Positions 18,920 through 29,052 of a stretch of 64,000 nt of DNA are shown here, piece after piece. A program made the position numbers and the translations under genes. Each line of letters opens with the position of its first letter. Within the stretch, counting starts at the first letter, position 1. The DNA is from Vreelandella salicampi (GTDB lineage: Bacteria > Pseudomonadota > Gammaproteobacteria > Pseudomonadales > Halomonadaceae), in contig NZ_JACCDF010000002.1 of assembly GCF_013415105.1 (NCBI RefSeq), positions 186,001-250,000 of the forward strand. The letters run 5' to 3'. Under the pieces are notes generated by a model that had not been told where the DNA came from, searched no databases, and saw only the letters and a program-made list of their open reading frames with translations.

Positions 18920-20527
18920 ATGCGCTGGGTGCTAAACCATAGCTCTTTTTTGCGTTTTTATCTGCTTCTCGGCGTGGCGTTATTGGTGCTTTTTATGATG
19001 GCGCTCGGCGGGCGGATGCTGATTGAGAAAATACGCCACGAGGCGTATTACGAGCAGCTCGTCTCGCTACCTATGTCGTTGCTGGTCGCAGAGCTCTCGC
19101 CACTGCCCCCTTGGCAGCGCGAAAAACGCATGGCGGTCTTGGCCGAGCATTTTGGCGTATCGCTAGCGCTAACGCCGCTGGCTGAGGCAGACCTGAGTTA
19201 CTTTGAGCGTGCCCGCCTTGAGCGGGGTAAAGTGCTGGTGGAAAAGTCCCCTTGGCGGGTGCGCAAACGCCTTGTTGATTCGCCTTGGTTGATCCACGCA
19301 AGTGTTGGCGAGTGGCGCGATCAGCAGTGGCACGCAAGCCTTGCGTTGGCCGCCGAGCATCTTGTAGCGATACCGGTTTCCGAGCGCGAGAGGCAGCTTG
19401 ACGCTTTGGATAGTGGCAGTTGGCCGCTGCACCTGCTGGATTCGCCCCCCGAAGAGCTAACGGCGACGCAGCGCGCTCAGCTTGCTCAAGGGGAAATCGT
19501 GACTCGCCTAAGCGGTGAGGAACTTAACGTGTCTCTTCTTATCGCGCTGCCTCGCACTGGCGAAGGTACTTCTCAATGGCTAGAAGCCGGGCCGATGCGG
19601 CGCAGTGACCTGCTGCCACTCAACTTGCACCTGCCGCTGCTGATCGGGGTGATGGTGGTGCTGACGCTGGTGATCTACTTGATTATGCGCAGCATTGAAG
19701 CGCGCATGGCACGCCTTGAGCTCGCGGCGACACGGATCGCTAGCGGGCGCTTGGAAACCCGCGTCAAGGTGGAAAGCGGTGACTTTCTGGGCCGAGTGGG
19801 GATGGCCTTTAACGGTATGGCCAGCCAAGTGCAGTCGCTTCTGCGTGGCCAACAAGAGATGATCCGCGCAGTATCGCACGAGCTGCGTACGCCGGTGGCG
19901 CGGATTCGCTTTGCCGTACAGATGGTCGAGGACATGACCGAACAGCCTGCCATCCGCCGCCAGCTGCAAGGAATTGACGCCGATATCGCTGAACTTGATA
20001 CGCTAGTGGATGAGATTCTCACCTATGCGCGCTTGGGGGGCGAAACCATCAATGGCGCAGAAATGGAAATGTCGCTCGTTGATTGTCGCGCGATGGCCGA
20101 GCGGGTGATCGATTCGCTGTCGCCGCTGCATGAGGGCTTAACACTAACGCTTGCGCCCGGACCCGACATTGAGCTTCTCGCCGAGCCACGTTATTTACAG
20201 CGCGCGCTACAAAACCTAGTGAGTAACGCCTGCCGCTACGGTCACTCCCAGGTGGTAGTGCGCCTTTGGGATGAGCCGAATCTGGTACGTATTGACGTCG
20301 AAGACGACGGTCCCGGTGTGCCCGTGGAGTCGCGTGGTGATATTTTTAAGCCCTTCTCCCGCTTGGACGATAGCCGCACGCGTAGCTCTGGCGGCTATGG
20401 GCTCGGGCTTTCGATCGTGCATAAAATTATGTCAGGCCACGGCGGCAGCGTGACCGTGGATATCAGCCCGACACTGGGCGGCGCGCGCTTTACTCTGCTG
20501 ATTCCGCGTCGCGAGTCGCTGGCTTAA
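18920..20527 (+). CDS. Sensor histidine kinase, RstB-like
   Basis: Membrane-bound kinase of 535 residues paired with the upstream regulator. An N-terminal helix (about 12-35) and a second helix (about 235-255, LLIGVMVVLTLVIYLIM) enclose a periplasmic sensor region of about 200 residues. HAMP follows, then HisKA with the phospho-accepting His320 in RAVSHELRTPVARIRF. The HATPase domain has the N box LVSNACRYG, G1 DVEDDGPGVP, F box FKPFSRLDDSR and G2 GGYGLGLSIV. The ATG at 18920 is chosen because AAGG is 10 nt upstream; a GTG at 18911 is also possible. The 3' end overlaps convergent metR by 38 bp. Confidence 0.88.
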   Translation: MRWVLNHSSFLRFYLLLGVALLVLFMMALGGRMLIEKIRHEAYYEQLVSLPMSLLVAELSPLPPWQREKRMAVLAEHFGVSLALTPLAEADLSYFERARLERGKVLVEKSPWRVRKRLVDSPWLIHASVGEWRDQQWHASLALAAEHLVAIPVSERERQLDALDSGSWPLHLLDSPPEELTATQRAQLAQGEIVTRLSGEELNVSLLIALPRTGEGTSQWLEAGPMRRSDLLPLNLHLPLLIGVMVVLTLVIYLIMRSIEARMARLELAATRIASGRLETRVKVESGDFLGRVGMAFNGMASQVQSLLRGQQEMIRAVSHELRTPVARIRFAVQMVEDMTEQPAIRRQLQGIDADIAELDTLVDEILTYARLGGETINGAEMEMSLVDCRAMAERVIDSLSPLHEGLTLTLAPGPDIELLAEPRYLQRALQNLVSNACRYGHSQVVVRLWDEPNLVRIDVEDDGPGVPVESRGDIFKPFSRLDDSRTRSSGGYGLGLSIVHKIMSGHGGSVTVDISPTLGGARFTLLIPRRESLA

Positions 20528-21428
20528 TGCCTGAGAGCACTGCAAACGAGGTCTCGCGTGCGGTGCGTAAAAAATCCTGCATCCAGGGTGCTTCCAGACT
20601 ATCTTCTCGAATAGCAGCGTAAAGTGTGCCCCACACGCCTTCCTCCCCAAGTTTTACCGCGCTCACGTAGGCGCGCTCTAAATATTCGGTTAACGCCCAG
20701 TTGGGCAGCGCACACACGCCACGGCCGCTCGCCACCAGCTGCATCATCATAATGGTGAGCTCGGCGGTACGAATCTCTTTCGGTCGCACATTGGCCGGGT
20801 TCAAAAAGTGGGTAAACACATCCAGCCGTGATTGCTCTACCGGGTAGGTGATCAGGGTTTCCCCTGCGAGCTCTTGCGGGGTGACGGCGCTTTTTTTGGC
20901 AAAGGGGTGCTGGCGGGAAACTGCCAAAAGTCCCTCGTAGCGAAATAGCGGCGCATAGTGCACCCCGTCAAGCGGCTGCGGGTCAGCGGTGATGACCAGA
21001 TCAAGTTGCTCGCGGGCAAGCGCCGGGAGCGGGTCGAAGTGATGGCCGCTGGGAATATCGATCTCCACTTCTGGCCAGTGATCGCGAAAGTAATCCACCG
21101 TCGGCATCAGCCACTGAAAGCAGCTATGGCACTCAATGGCCATGTGCAAACGCCCCTGCTCGCTGCCGGTGAGCCGGGCAATATCGCGCTCGGCGCGGCG
21201 CACTTCTGGGAGTACGTGGTCGGCGAGCGTGAGCAGGCGCAAGCCGGCGCGGGTGAACTCGACCGGGCGGGTTTTGCGCACAAAAAGTGGGCTCTCTACT
21301 CGGCTTTCCAGGTCTTTTAGCTGATGCGACAGCGCCGACTGCGTAAGGTGGACGCGCTCGGCGGCTTCCACTAGCGAACCGGTTTCGCGCAGCGCAAGTA
21401 GGGTGCGGAGGTGGCGAAGCTCAATCAT
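20490..21428 (-). CDS. metR: LysR-family activator of methionine biosynthesis
   Basis: Transcriptional regulator of 312 residues. The N-terminal winged helix (residues 1-60: IELRHLRTLLALRETGSLVEAA, then LTQSALSHQLKDLE) is followed by a LysR co-factor domain that opens RLHMAIECHSCFQWLMP, the MetR hallmark; homocysteine is the expected co-inducer. It is divergent from metE with a 100-bp shared gap holding two MetR-box-like sites, so it probably activates metE and represses itself. The 3' end overlaps the sensor kinase gene tail-to-tail by 38 bp, so the last dozen codons of each are antisense to the other. Confidence 0.95.
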   Translation of the reverse strand: MIELRHLRTLLALRETGSLVEAAERVHLTQSALSHQLKDLESRVESPLFVRKTRPVEFTRAGLRLLTLADHVLPEVRRAERDIARLTGSEQGRLHMAIECHSCFQWLMPTVDYFRDHWPEVEIDIPSGHHFDPLPALAREQLDLVITADPQPLDGVHYAPLFRYEGLLAVSRQHPFAKKSAVTPQELAGETLITYPVEQSRLDVFTHFLNPANVRPKEIRTAELTIMMMQLVASGRGVCALPNWALTEYLERAYVSAVKLGEEGVWGTLYAAIREDSLEAPWMQDFLRTARETSFAVLSGIKPATRDAESAE

Positions 21429-21430
21429 GG

Positions 21431-21443
21431 TGATGTTATTTCA
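21431..21443. promoter_or_regulatory. Candidate MetR box (metR-proximal)
   Basis: TGATGTTATTTCA matches the consensus TGAAN5TTCA except for one base (T for A in the left half). It is immediately upstream of the metR start codon, a position suited to autorepression. Confidence 0.5.
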
Positions 21444-21497
21444 TGTTGTGTATTAAAAATATTAGTTTGATTCACTTATAGCCGAGGCTCAGACTGT

Positions 21498-21511
21498 GTG
21501 AAATCATTCAC
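21498..21511. promoter_or_regulatory. Candidate MetR box (metE-proximal)
   Basis: GTGAAATCATTCAC is a palindrome containing TGAA and TTCA separated by 4 bp, one short of the usual 5. It lies 17 bp before the metE start, close for an activator site. Confidence 0.45.
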
Positions 21512-21528
21512 GTTAACGAGCATTTATC

Positions 21529-23826
21529 ATGACAGTTTCTCATATTCTTGGCTATCCGCGTATCGGCGCTCAGCGCGAATTAAAAAAAGCCACCGAAGCT
21601 TATTGGGCCGGTGAGCAATCCCGTGAGGCGCTAGAAACCCAAGGCAAAACGCTGCGTCAAGCGCATTGGCAAGCGCAGTTTGACGCCGGTCTCGACTATG
21701 TCAGCGTCGGTGATTTCGCCTTCTATGATCAGGTGCTAAACGTCTCTGTTTTGTTAGGGGCCGTACCCGAGCGGTTTAACGCCAGCGATGAGATCGCGCG
21801 TGGTGATATTGACCTCGACACTGCGTTTCGTATGGCCCGCGGACGGGCGCCGAGCGGTGAGCCCGCCGCGGCGTGTGAAATGACCAAGTATTTCGATACC
21901 AATTATCACTACCTAGTCCCTGAGCTACATCAGGGGCAGCGTTTCGCGCTGGCTTGTGAGCGACTCTTTGAGGAAGTCGATGAAGCGCAAGAAACGGGTT
22001 TCGCACCGAAAGTCACGCTTACCGGCCCGCTGACCTGGTTGTGGCTGGGGAAGACGAAAGGGAACTCATTTGATCGCCTGACGCTTTTGGAGGGCGTGTT
22101 AGACGTTTACGTGGAAGTGCTAAATCGCCTGGCGAAACAAAATATTGAGTGGGTACAACTGGATGAGCCAGCGCTGGTGCAGGATTTGCCGCTCGCCTGG
22201 CAGCAGGCATATGAACGCGCCTATCATCGCCTGCAGGCCGCGCCGGTGAAGCTGATGGTGGCGAGCTACTTCGGAGGCCTCGGCGATAACCTATCGGTTG
22301 CCACTCGGCTGCCGGTGGCGGGGTTGCACGTGGACGCCGTGCGCGCGCCGGAGCAGCTTGAGCTTGTGATCGACCGGTTAAGCCCGCACCAGGTGCTTTC
22401 CATCGGTATGATCGACGGGCGTAACGTCTGGCGGTCGGATCTGGCCGTGCTGCGTGAGCGCTTGATGCCGTTGAAAGTGCGCTTGGGCAACCGCCTGTGG
22501 CTGGCGCCAAGCTGCTCGTTATTGCACGTACCGGTGGATCTGGAAGCCGAAACCGAACTGGATGAGGAATTGAAAAGCTGGCTTGCGTTTGCACGTCAAA
22601 AGCTCAATGAAGTGGTGACCCTGACGCGGCTTCTCGACCACCGTGCCACGGCCGAAGACGAAACGCGCTTGGCCGTTGCCACGCAGGCATTGGATGCACG
22701 CCGGGCTTCAGCACGCATTCATCGTGGCGTGGTGAAAGAGCGCCTAGCACGGCTTAGTCCGGCGGATAGCCAGCGCACCTCACCCTATGCCAAGCGCGCA
22801 GTGGCGCAGCGGCGCGAACTGGCGCTGCCACCTTTTCCTACCACCACGATTGGCTCGTTTCCGCAGACAAACGCGATACGCGCAACGCGCCGGGCGTATA
22901 AAAACGCCGAGCTCGACGTCGATACGTACGAAACCAAAATGCGTGAAGAAATCGCCTACGCGGTGGCCCGCCAAGAAGCGTTGGATATTGACGTGTTGGT
23001 GCACGGCGAAGCCGAGCGTAACGACATGGTGGAGTATTTTGGCGAGCAGCTCGATGGCTTTGCCTTTACCCGCTTTGGCTGGGTGCAAAGTTACGGCTCG
23101 CGCTGCGTTAAACCGCCGATTATCGTCGGCGATGTCTCGCGTCCCACGCCGATGACGGTGCGCTGGAGTGAGTATGCGCAATCGCTTACCGATAAGCCCA
23201 TGAAAGGCATGCTGACCGGGCCGGTGACGATTTTGCAGTGGTCGTTTGTGCGCGATGACCAACCGCGAGAAACGACCTGTAAACAGATTGCCCTGGCGCT
23301 TCGAGATGAAGTGGCCGACCTTGAGGGCGCTGGGATTAGCGTGATTCAAGTCGATGAGCCGGCGCTGCGCGAAGGCTTGCCGCTACGCCAAAGCCAGTGG
23401 CAAGCGTACTTAAATTGGGCGGTCGAGAGTTTTCAGTTAAGCGTTGCCGGCGTGGAAGACGCCACCCAAATTCATACCCACATGTGCTATTCGGAGTTTA
23501 ACGACATCATTGGCGCGATTGCAGCACTGGATGCCGATGTGATCACCATCGAAACCTCGCGCTCGGATATGGAGCTTTTGGAAGCATTTCAAGACTTCGC
23601 TTACCCCAATGAAATCGGCCCCGGGGTTTACGATATCCACACCCCCAACACGCCGGATGTGGCGTGGATGGTTACCCTGATGGAGAAAGCGCTAGAGAAA
23701 ATACCCGCCGAGCGGCTGTGGGTGAACCCGGATTGTGGGCTCAAAACTCGCCGCTGGGAGGAGGTCGAGCCGGCGCTTGCCAACATGGTGGCCGCAGCGA
23801 AAGCACTGCGCAAACGCTACGCGTAA
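21529..23826 (+). CDS. metE: Cobalamin-independent methionine synthase
   Basis: Cytosolic enzyme of 765 residues that transfers the methyl group of 5-methyltetrahydropteroyl-triglutamate to homocysteine. It opens [21 protein letters not shown], the family start. The C-terminal catalytic barrel has the zinc ligands His651 and Cys653 in [10 protein letters not shown] and Cys736 in NPDCGLKTR, ten residues later than their E. coli counterparts, in line with its slightly greater length (765 against 753). [12 protein letters not shown] marks the start of the C-terminal half. Expected to be activated by divergent MetR. A GC-rich hairpin follows the stop. Confidence 0.98.
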   Translation: MTVSHILGYPRIGAQRELKKATEAYWAGEQSREALETQGKTLRQAHWQAQFDAGLDYVSVGDFAFYDQVLNVSVLLGAVPERFNASDEIARGDIDLDTAFRMARGRAPSGEPAAACEMTKYFDTNYHYLVPELHQGQRFALACERLFEEVDEAQETGFAPKVTLTGPLTWLWLGKTKGNSFDRLTLLEGVLDVYVEVLNRLAKQNIEWVQLDEPALVQDLPLAWQQAYERAYHRLQAAPVKLMVASYFGGLGDNLSVATRLPVAGLHVDAVRAPEQLELVIDRLSPHQVLSIGMIDGRNVWRSDLAVLRERLMPLKVRLGNRLWLAPSCSLLHVPVDLEAETELDEELKSWLAFARQKLNEVVTLTRLLDHRATAEDETRLAVATQALDARRASARIHRGVVKERLARLSPADSQRTSPYAKRAVAQRRELALPPFPTTTIGSFPQTNAIRATRRAYKNAELDVDTYETKMREEIAYAVARQEALDIDVLVHGEAERNDMVEYFGEQLDGFAFTRFGWVQSYGSRCVKPPIIVGDVSRPTPMTVRWSEYAQSLTDKPMKGMLTGPVTILQWSFVRDDQPRETTCKQIALALRDEVADLEGAGISVIQVDEPALREGLPLRQSQWQAYLNWAVESFQLSVAGVEDATQIHTHMCYSEFNDIIGAIAALDADVITIETSRSDMELLEAFQDFAYPNEIGPGVYDIHTPNTPDVAWMVTLMEKALEKIPAERLWVNPDCGLKTRRWEEVEPALANMVAAAKALRKRYA

Positions 23827-23844
23827 CACCTGCCCAAGAATGCC

Positions 23845-23870
23845 AACGCCCCGCTAAAGTGCGGGGCGTT
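23845..23870. terminator. Bidirectional terminator between metE and ppk
   Basis: AACGCCCCGC (23845-23854) and GCGGGGCGTT (23861-23870) form a perfect 10-bp stem around a 6-nt loop. The genes converge here. The T tract is short on both strands (GTTG), so efficiency is uncertain. Confidence 0.65.
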
Positions 23871-23911
23871 GTCGGTTGCAGTAGGGTAAAGAGTGTTTGG
23901 TAGAGAGCCGC

Positions 23912-26104
23912 TTAGCTTTTGGTGGCGTAAGCGTAAAGCAGCGTTTCTTGTGCGCTGATCGGGGCGCTGTCACCAGCATCTTGTTTACGGTAACTGCCAT
24001 CCGGCTGCAGCAGCCAGCTTTGGCAGTTATCCACCAAGTAGGTTTCCAAATCCTTACGCACCCGAGTGGCGAGCTTTTTGTCCAGCAGAGGGAAGCAGGT
24101 CTCTACCCGGTGGAACATGTTACGCGACATAAAGTCGGCGCTAGAGCACCAGGTCTCAGGCTTGCCGTCATTATGGAAGTGAAAAACGCGCGTGTGCTCC
24201 AAAAAACGGCCAATAATCGAACGCACGCGAATGTTGTCAGAAATTCCTTCCAGACCGGGTTTTAAACAGCACATGCCGCGAATGATCAGGTCACACTCTA
24301 CGCCTGCTTGCGACGCACGATAGAGCGATTTTATCAACCTAGGCTCGGTCAGCGAGTTGCACTTGATAATGATATGCGCGCGTTTGCCTTTGCGTGCATT
24401 TTGCGCCTCGCGCTCGATCATTTCGGTGAGCCGCTCGTGAAGGGTAAAAGGTGCGTGCAGTAGCGTATCGATTCGCCGTGCGCGCCCCATTCCTGAAAGC
24501 TGCTGGAATACTCGGTGTACATCGGCACATAGCGTTTCGTTGGCGGTGAACAAGCTATAGTCGGTGTAGAGCTTGGCCGTTTTGGAGTGGTAATTGCCGG
24601 TGCCGAGATGAGCGTAGTGGCGCAGCTCGCCCTTTTCCCGGCGCACGATATGTAGCATTTTGGCGTGAGTTTTGTAGGCCATTATGCCGTAGATCACGAT
24701 GGCGCCGGCCTCCTGGAGGCGCGAGGCGAGCTGTAGGTTGTCGGCTTCATCAAAACGTGCGCGCAGCTCAATCACCACGGTGACTTCTTTGCCCTGGCTG
24801 GCGGCATCCACCAAGGCGCTGACCATTGGCGAATCGGCACCTGTGCGGTAAAGCGTCTGTTTGATGGCCAATACGTTTGAGTCGCGCGCCGCCTCGCTAA
24901 GCAGGTCTTCAATCGGCGAGAACGACTGGAACGGGTGGTGGAGTAACAAATCGTTTTTACGAATGGTATCGAAAAGACTACCGTTTCGAAGTGCTTTGGG
25001 GATGCCGGGAATAAAGGGCCGGTAGAGTAACTCGGGCCGGTCAACATCCCCGAGTACCGACATCATGCGGGTGAGATTGACCGGTCCTTCGACGCGATAG
25101 AGATCCTCGGCTTCCAGGCTGAACTGGCGCAGGAGAAAGTTGGTAAGGTCTTCAGGGCAATTATTGGCGACCTCAAGGCGCACGCCACTGCCGTAACGCC
25201 GGGCCAACAGCTCGCCGCGCAGGGCCGAGGCGAGATCCGACACTTCTTCCGGGTCGACGGTCATATCGGCGTTACGCGTTAAGCGAAACTGGTAGCAGCC
25301 GCGCACGCGCATGCCGGGAAATAACTCCTCGGCGTGAGCATGAATCATCGACGACAGAAAAATATACTCCGAGAAGCCTTCTTCGCAGAGCTCCTTGGGC
25401 AGCGCCATCAGGCGCGGTAGCGAGCGTGGTGCGGGCAAAATGGCCATGCCGCCGGCCCGACCGAAGGCATCTTTGCCTTCTAGCTCGACGATAAAGTTAA
25501 GGCTTTTGTTGACCAAGCGTGGGAAGGGGTGCGAAGGGTCAAGCCCGATTGGGCTGATCACCGGCATGATTTCATTATCGAAAAACGCGCGCACCCACTG
25601 TTTTTGCTCTTCGGTCCACTGATTGCGGCGGCGAAACCGCAGCCCTTGTGCCTCTAACGCAGGCAGAAGAGTGTCGTTGAGAATCTGGTACTGGCGGTTG
25701 ATTTGCTCGTGAGAAATCTGGGAAATTTCACTCAGCACGGCCTTGGGAAGACGACCATCCGCGCCGGTAGTGTCATCGCCCAGCGCGATCTGGTGCTTGA
25801 GACCCGCGACGCGGATCTCAAAGAACTCATCCATGTTGGACGAGAAAATCAGCAAAAACATCAGCCGATTGAGCAGCGGGTGCGCTTCGTCTAGCGCCTG
25901 CTCTAACACGCGAATGTTGAACTGTAAGTGGGAAATTTCGCGGTTGAAGTAAAGTTGCGGGTCGTCGAGATCGGTTTCGGCTTGGTTATCCCGTGCTTGT
26001 ACGCCTGTTGGCGTGCGGTTAACGCGTAGCGTCGGCGCTTCGCTTTCGGTCGCGACTTGGTCGACCCCTTGTTTGGGGGATGCGTCTGAGGCTTGAGAGT
26101 CCAT
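23912..26104 (-). CDS. ppk: Polyphosphate kinase 1
   Basis: Enzyme of 730 residues that polymerises the gamma-phosphate of ATP into inorganic polyphosphate, a stress and energy reserve. Domain order is N-terminal (LYFNREISHLQFNIRVLEQALDE), head, then two PLD-like catalytic domains. The active-site region KTHAKMLHIVRREKG..RHYAHLGTGNYH contains the histidine that is phosphorylated during catalysis. SSADFMSRNMFHRVETCFP near the C-terminus is the second catalytic block. The start at 26104 (MDSQASDAS) has AAGGA 7 nt upstream. The first 40 residues are acidic and probably disordered. A Pho-box-like sequence lies 70 bp upstream, between hemB and ppk. Confidence 0.97.
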   Translation of the reverse strand: MDSQASDASPKQGVDQVATESEAPTLRVNRTPTGVQARDNQAETDLDDPQLYFNREISHLQFNIRVLEQALDEAHPLLNRLMFLLIFSSNMDEFFEIRVAGLKHQIALGDDTTGADGRLPKAVLSEISQISHEQINRQYQILNDTLLPALEAQGLRFRRRNQWTEEQKQWVRAFFDNEIMPVISPIGLDPSHPFPRLVNKSLNFIVELEGKDAFGRAGGMAILPAPRSLPRLMALPKELCEEGFSEYIFLSSMIHAHAEELFPGMRVRGCYQFRLTRNADMTVDPEEVSDLASALRGELLARRYGSGVRLEVANNCPEDLTNFLLRQFSLEAEDLYRVEGPVNLTRMMSVLGDVDRPELLYRPFIPGIPKALRNGSLFDTIRKNDLLLHHPFQSFSPIEDLLSEAARDSNVLAIKQTLYRTGADSPMVSALVDAASQGKEVTVVIELRARFDEADNLQLASRLQEAGAIVIYGIMAYKTHAKMLHIVRREKGELRHYAHLGTGNYHSKTAKLYTDYSLFTANETLCADVHRVFQQLSGMGRARRIDTLLHAPFTLHERLTEMIEREAQNARKGKRAHIIIKCNSLTEPRLIKSLYRASQAGVECDLIIRGMCCLKPGLEGISDNIRVRSIIGRFLEHTRVFHFHNDGKPETWCSSADFMSRNMFHRVETCFPLLDKKLATRVRKDLETYLVDNCQSWLLQPDGSYRKQDAGDSAPISAQETLLYAYATKS

Positions 26105-26159
26105 TACCGTTCCTTCTCGAAAGACAAATACATAAGGCAATGCTTTCAGTATGGCGGAT

Positions 26160-26194
26160 AAAGATGACAGAGAGGTGTCATCCTGTTGTCATCT

Positions 26195-26196
<2 letters not shown>
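26160..26196. promoter_or_regulatory. Inverted repeat and Pho-box-like direct repeat upstream of ppk
   Basis: AAAGATGACA (26160-26169) and TGTCATCTTT (26187-26196) form a perfect 10-bp inverted repeat. Inside it, GTGTCAT (26175-26181), 4 bp, then TTGTCAT (26186-26192) match the PhoB consensus CTGTCAT-N4-CTGTCAT at 12 of 14 positions. The box reads on the plus strand, opposite to ppk. The right arm overlaps the hemB stop, so the hairpin could instead end or stabilise the hemB message. Confidence 0.45.
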
Positions 26197-27271
<1,075 letters not shown>

Positions 27272-27279
27272 CTATGTTT

Positions 27280-27307
27280 AGGAGAACATGCTGAGGAGAA
27301 CATGTTG
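27280..27307. repeat. 14-bp tandem duplication
   Basis: AGGAGAACATGCTG (27280-27293) and AGGAGAACATGTTG (27294-27307) differ at one base. They lie in the 318-bp gap (27215-27532) between hemB and elbB. The part of that gap not covered by this and the 13-bp array shows no gene. Confidence 0.9.
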
Positions 27308-27400
27308 GGGGCGTGAGGGATATATGGTGAGGGGGAAGATGTGCGCCGAAAGCTATGTTGTGGAGAGTCGGCAAACTGCATAAAGTGAAGCGCAACAGGC

Positions 27401-27517
27401 AAGCCGTATTGAGAATGCCTACCAAGAAATCGTACTGAGAAATCGTACGCTGAAACCGTACTTTGAGATATTACTTTGAGATAGTACTTTGAGATAGTAC
27501 TTTGAAATAGTGCTGAT
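27401..27517. repeat. 13-bp tandem array, nine degenerate units, upstream of elbB
   Basis: Nine consecutive 13-bp units share the outline AAATCGTACTNNG. In order: AAGCCGTATTGAG, AATGCCTACCAAG, AAATCGTACTGAG, AAATCGTACGCTG, AAACCGTACTTTG, AGATATTACTTTG, AGATAGTACTTTG, AGATAGTACTTTG, AAATAGTGCTGAT. The two most similar units (7 and 8) are near the gene. The last unit ends 15 bp before the elbB ATG, so the array covers the expected promoter and leader. Most units contain GTAC or a near match, giving one such site per 13 bp. Confidence 0.9.
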
Positions 27518-27532
27518 AAAAAGGGGAATAGC

Positions 27533-28192
27533 ATGACCAAACAGGTGGCGGTGATTCTGGCCGGTTGCGGCGTCTTTGACGGCTCGGAAATTTATGAAAC
27601 CACGCTTACACTCCTGCGCTTAGATCAGCTGGGCATTGGCTATCGCTGCTTCGCGCCGGATATAGAGCAGCACCACGTGATTAACCACGCGACCCACGAG
27701 GTGGCCGAGGGGCAAACTCGTAACGTGTTGGAAGAAGCTGCGCGGTTGGCACGCGGTGACATCAGCCCGCTGAGCGAATTAGATGCCGATGAATTCGATG
27801 CGGTTATCGTTCCCGGTGGTTTTGGCGTGGCGAAAAATCTCTCAGACTTCGCGACTGCCGGTGATGGCATGGACGTCATCGAGCCGCTGAAAGCGGCGTT
27901 GGTGGGTTTTCGTGAGGATGCCAAACCCATCGGCTTGATATGTATCTCCCCAGTGATGGCGCCTCGCTTGTTAGACGAAGGCATTGCCGTGACGGTGGGC
28001 CATGACCCCGGCGTATCCGGCGCCATTAGCGCGATGGGTGGCCTGCACCGCAGCTGCGGGGTCGACGATATCGTGGTGGATTTCGAGAACCGCGTTGTCT
28101 CCACGCCCGCCTATATGCTTGCCACGCGCATCAGTGAAGCGGCGACCGGTATTTTTAAGTTGGTCGACCGTATCGATGAAATGATGGGGTAA
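27533..28192 (+). CDS. elbB: ElbB, DJ-1/PfpI-family glyoxalase-like protein
   Basis: Cytosolic protein of 219 residues in the DJ-1/PfpI superfamily, ElbB (isoprenoid biosynthesis enhancer) branch. Family blocks are VAVILAGCGVFDGSEIYET at the start, VIVPGGFGVAKNLSDFA in the middle and GLICISPVMAPRLL with the nucleophile-elbow cysteine. The C-terminal half contains GAISAMGGLHRSC and STPAYMLA. E. coli ElbB has weak glyoxalase activity; its link to isoprenoids came from overexpression work. AGGGGA precedes the ATG. It stands alone, flanked upstream by the 13-bp repeat array and downstream by a bidirectional terminator. Confidence 0.93.
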   Translation: MTKQVAVILAGCGVFDGSEIYETTLTLLRLDQLGIGYRCFAPDIEQHHVINHATHEVAEGQTRNVLEEAARLARGDISPLSELDADEFDAVIVPGGFGVAKNLSDFATAGDGMDVIEPLKAALVGFREDAKPIGLICISPVMAPRLLDEGIAVTVGHDPGVSGAISAMGGLHRSCGVDDIVVDFENRVVSTPAYMLATRISEAATGIFKLVDRIDEMMG

Positions 28193-28220
28193 GCGATTAC
28201 GTTTTAGCCGTTCATAACGC

Positions 28221-28252
28221 AAAACCTCCACTGTGTATGGCGGAGGTTTTTT
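28221..28252. terminator. Bidirectional terminator between elbB and tatC
   Basis: AAAACCTCC (28221-28229) pairs with GGAGGTTTT (28242-28250), followed by two more T on the plus strand and preceded by A4 (a T tract on the minus strand). It serves the convergent elbB and tatC transcripts. Confidence 0.8.
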
Positions 28253-28269
28253 AGCGCGCTTAACGGTTT

Positions 28270-29052
28270 CTAGCCTTCGATGTCAGAACTTTTTTCAGCG
28301 TCTTCGCGGCGCTTACGCCGAACTAAGCGACCAAACAGCAGACCAACTTCGTAAAGCAGGTACATCGGTACTGCGAGTAAGCTTTGCGATACCACATCAG
28401 GCGGGGTGAGCAACATGCCCACCACAAAACAGCCCAAAATGATGTAAGGCCGCTTTTTGGCAAGGCTCTCGACGGAGGCGGCGCCGGAAAGCACGAGTAA
28501 GAATGTGGCAATGGGGATTTCAAAGGCCACGCCAAAGGCAAAAAAGAGTTTCAGTACGAAGTTCAGGTACTGATTGATATCGGTCATTATCGTGATGTCT
28601 TGCGGCCCGGTTTGGGTGAAAAACGCAAACAACAAGGGAAATACCGCGTAGTAGGCAAACGCAGCGCCGGCATAAAAAAGCCCCACGCTTGAAGCCAGAA
28701 TCGGAATCGCTAAGGCTTTTTCGTTATCGTAAAGCCCTGGGGCCACAAACGCCCACGCTTGGTGAAGGATGAACGGCACCGCAATAAACACGGCCACGAC
28801 GAGTGTTAGCTTAAACGGGGCTAAAAAGGGCGAAGCCACTTCAGTGGCGATCATCTGCGAGCCTTCCGGTAGCAGTGCCATTAGCGGCTGTGCCACAAAG
28901 GTGTAGATGTCATTGGCAAACGAGTACAAGGCGAGAAAAATGACCAGCACCACCATGACCGCGCGCATAAGGCGTGATCGCAGTTCGACCAAGTGCTCAA
29001 TCAAAGGGGCCTGTTTTTGAGCGTTCTGCTCCTGAGAGTCGCCACTGCTCAT
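28270..29052 (-). CDS. tatC: Sec-independent protein translocase subunit TatC
   Basis: Core membrane subunit of the twin-arginine translocase, 260 residues, six membrane helices; it binds the twin-arginine signal of folded exported proteins. The cytoplasmic N-terminus has LIEHLVELRSRLMRA with the conserved Glu and Arg. FVAPGLYDNEKA and the loop Phe-Glu (FGVAFEIPIATF) are further signatures. The start overlaps the tatB stop by 4 bp (ATGA). A charged tail (RRKRREDAEKSS) ends the protein. It is the last gene of tatABC and of the longer minus-strand ubi-his-tat run. Confidence 0.97.
   Translation of the reverse strand: MSSGDSQEQNAQKQAPLIEHLVELRSRLMRAVMVVLVIFLALYSFANDIYTFVAQPLMALLPEGSQMIATEVASPFLAPFKLTLVVAVFIAVPFILHQAWAFVAPGLYDNEKALAIPILASSVGLFYAGAAFAYYAVFPLLFAFFTQTGPQDITIMTDINQYLNFVLKLFFAFGVAFEIPIATFLLVLSGAASVESLAKKRPYIILGCFVVGMLLTPPDVVSQSLLAVPMYLLYEVGLLFGRLVRRKRREDAEKSSDIEG

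Noticed and set aside
27401..27517. Possible CRISPR array
   Set aside because: Units are 13 bp, contiguous and without spacers, and no cas genes are present.
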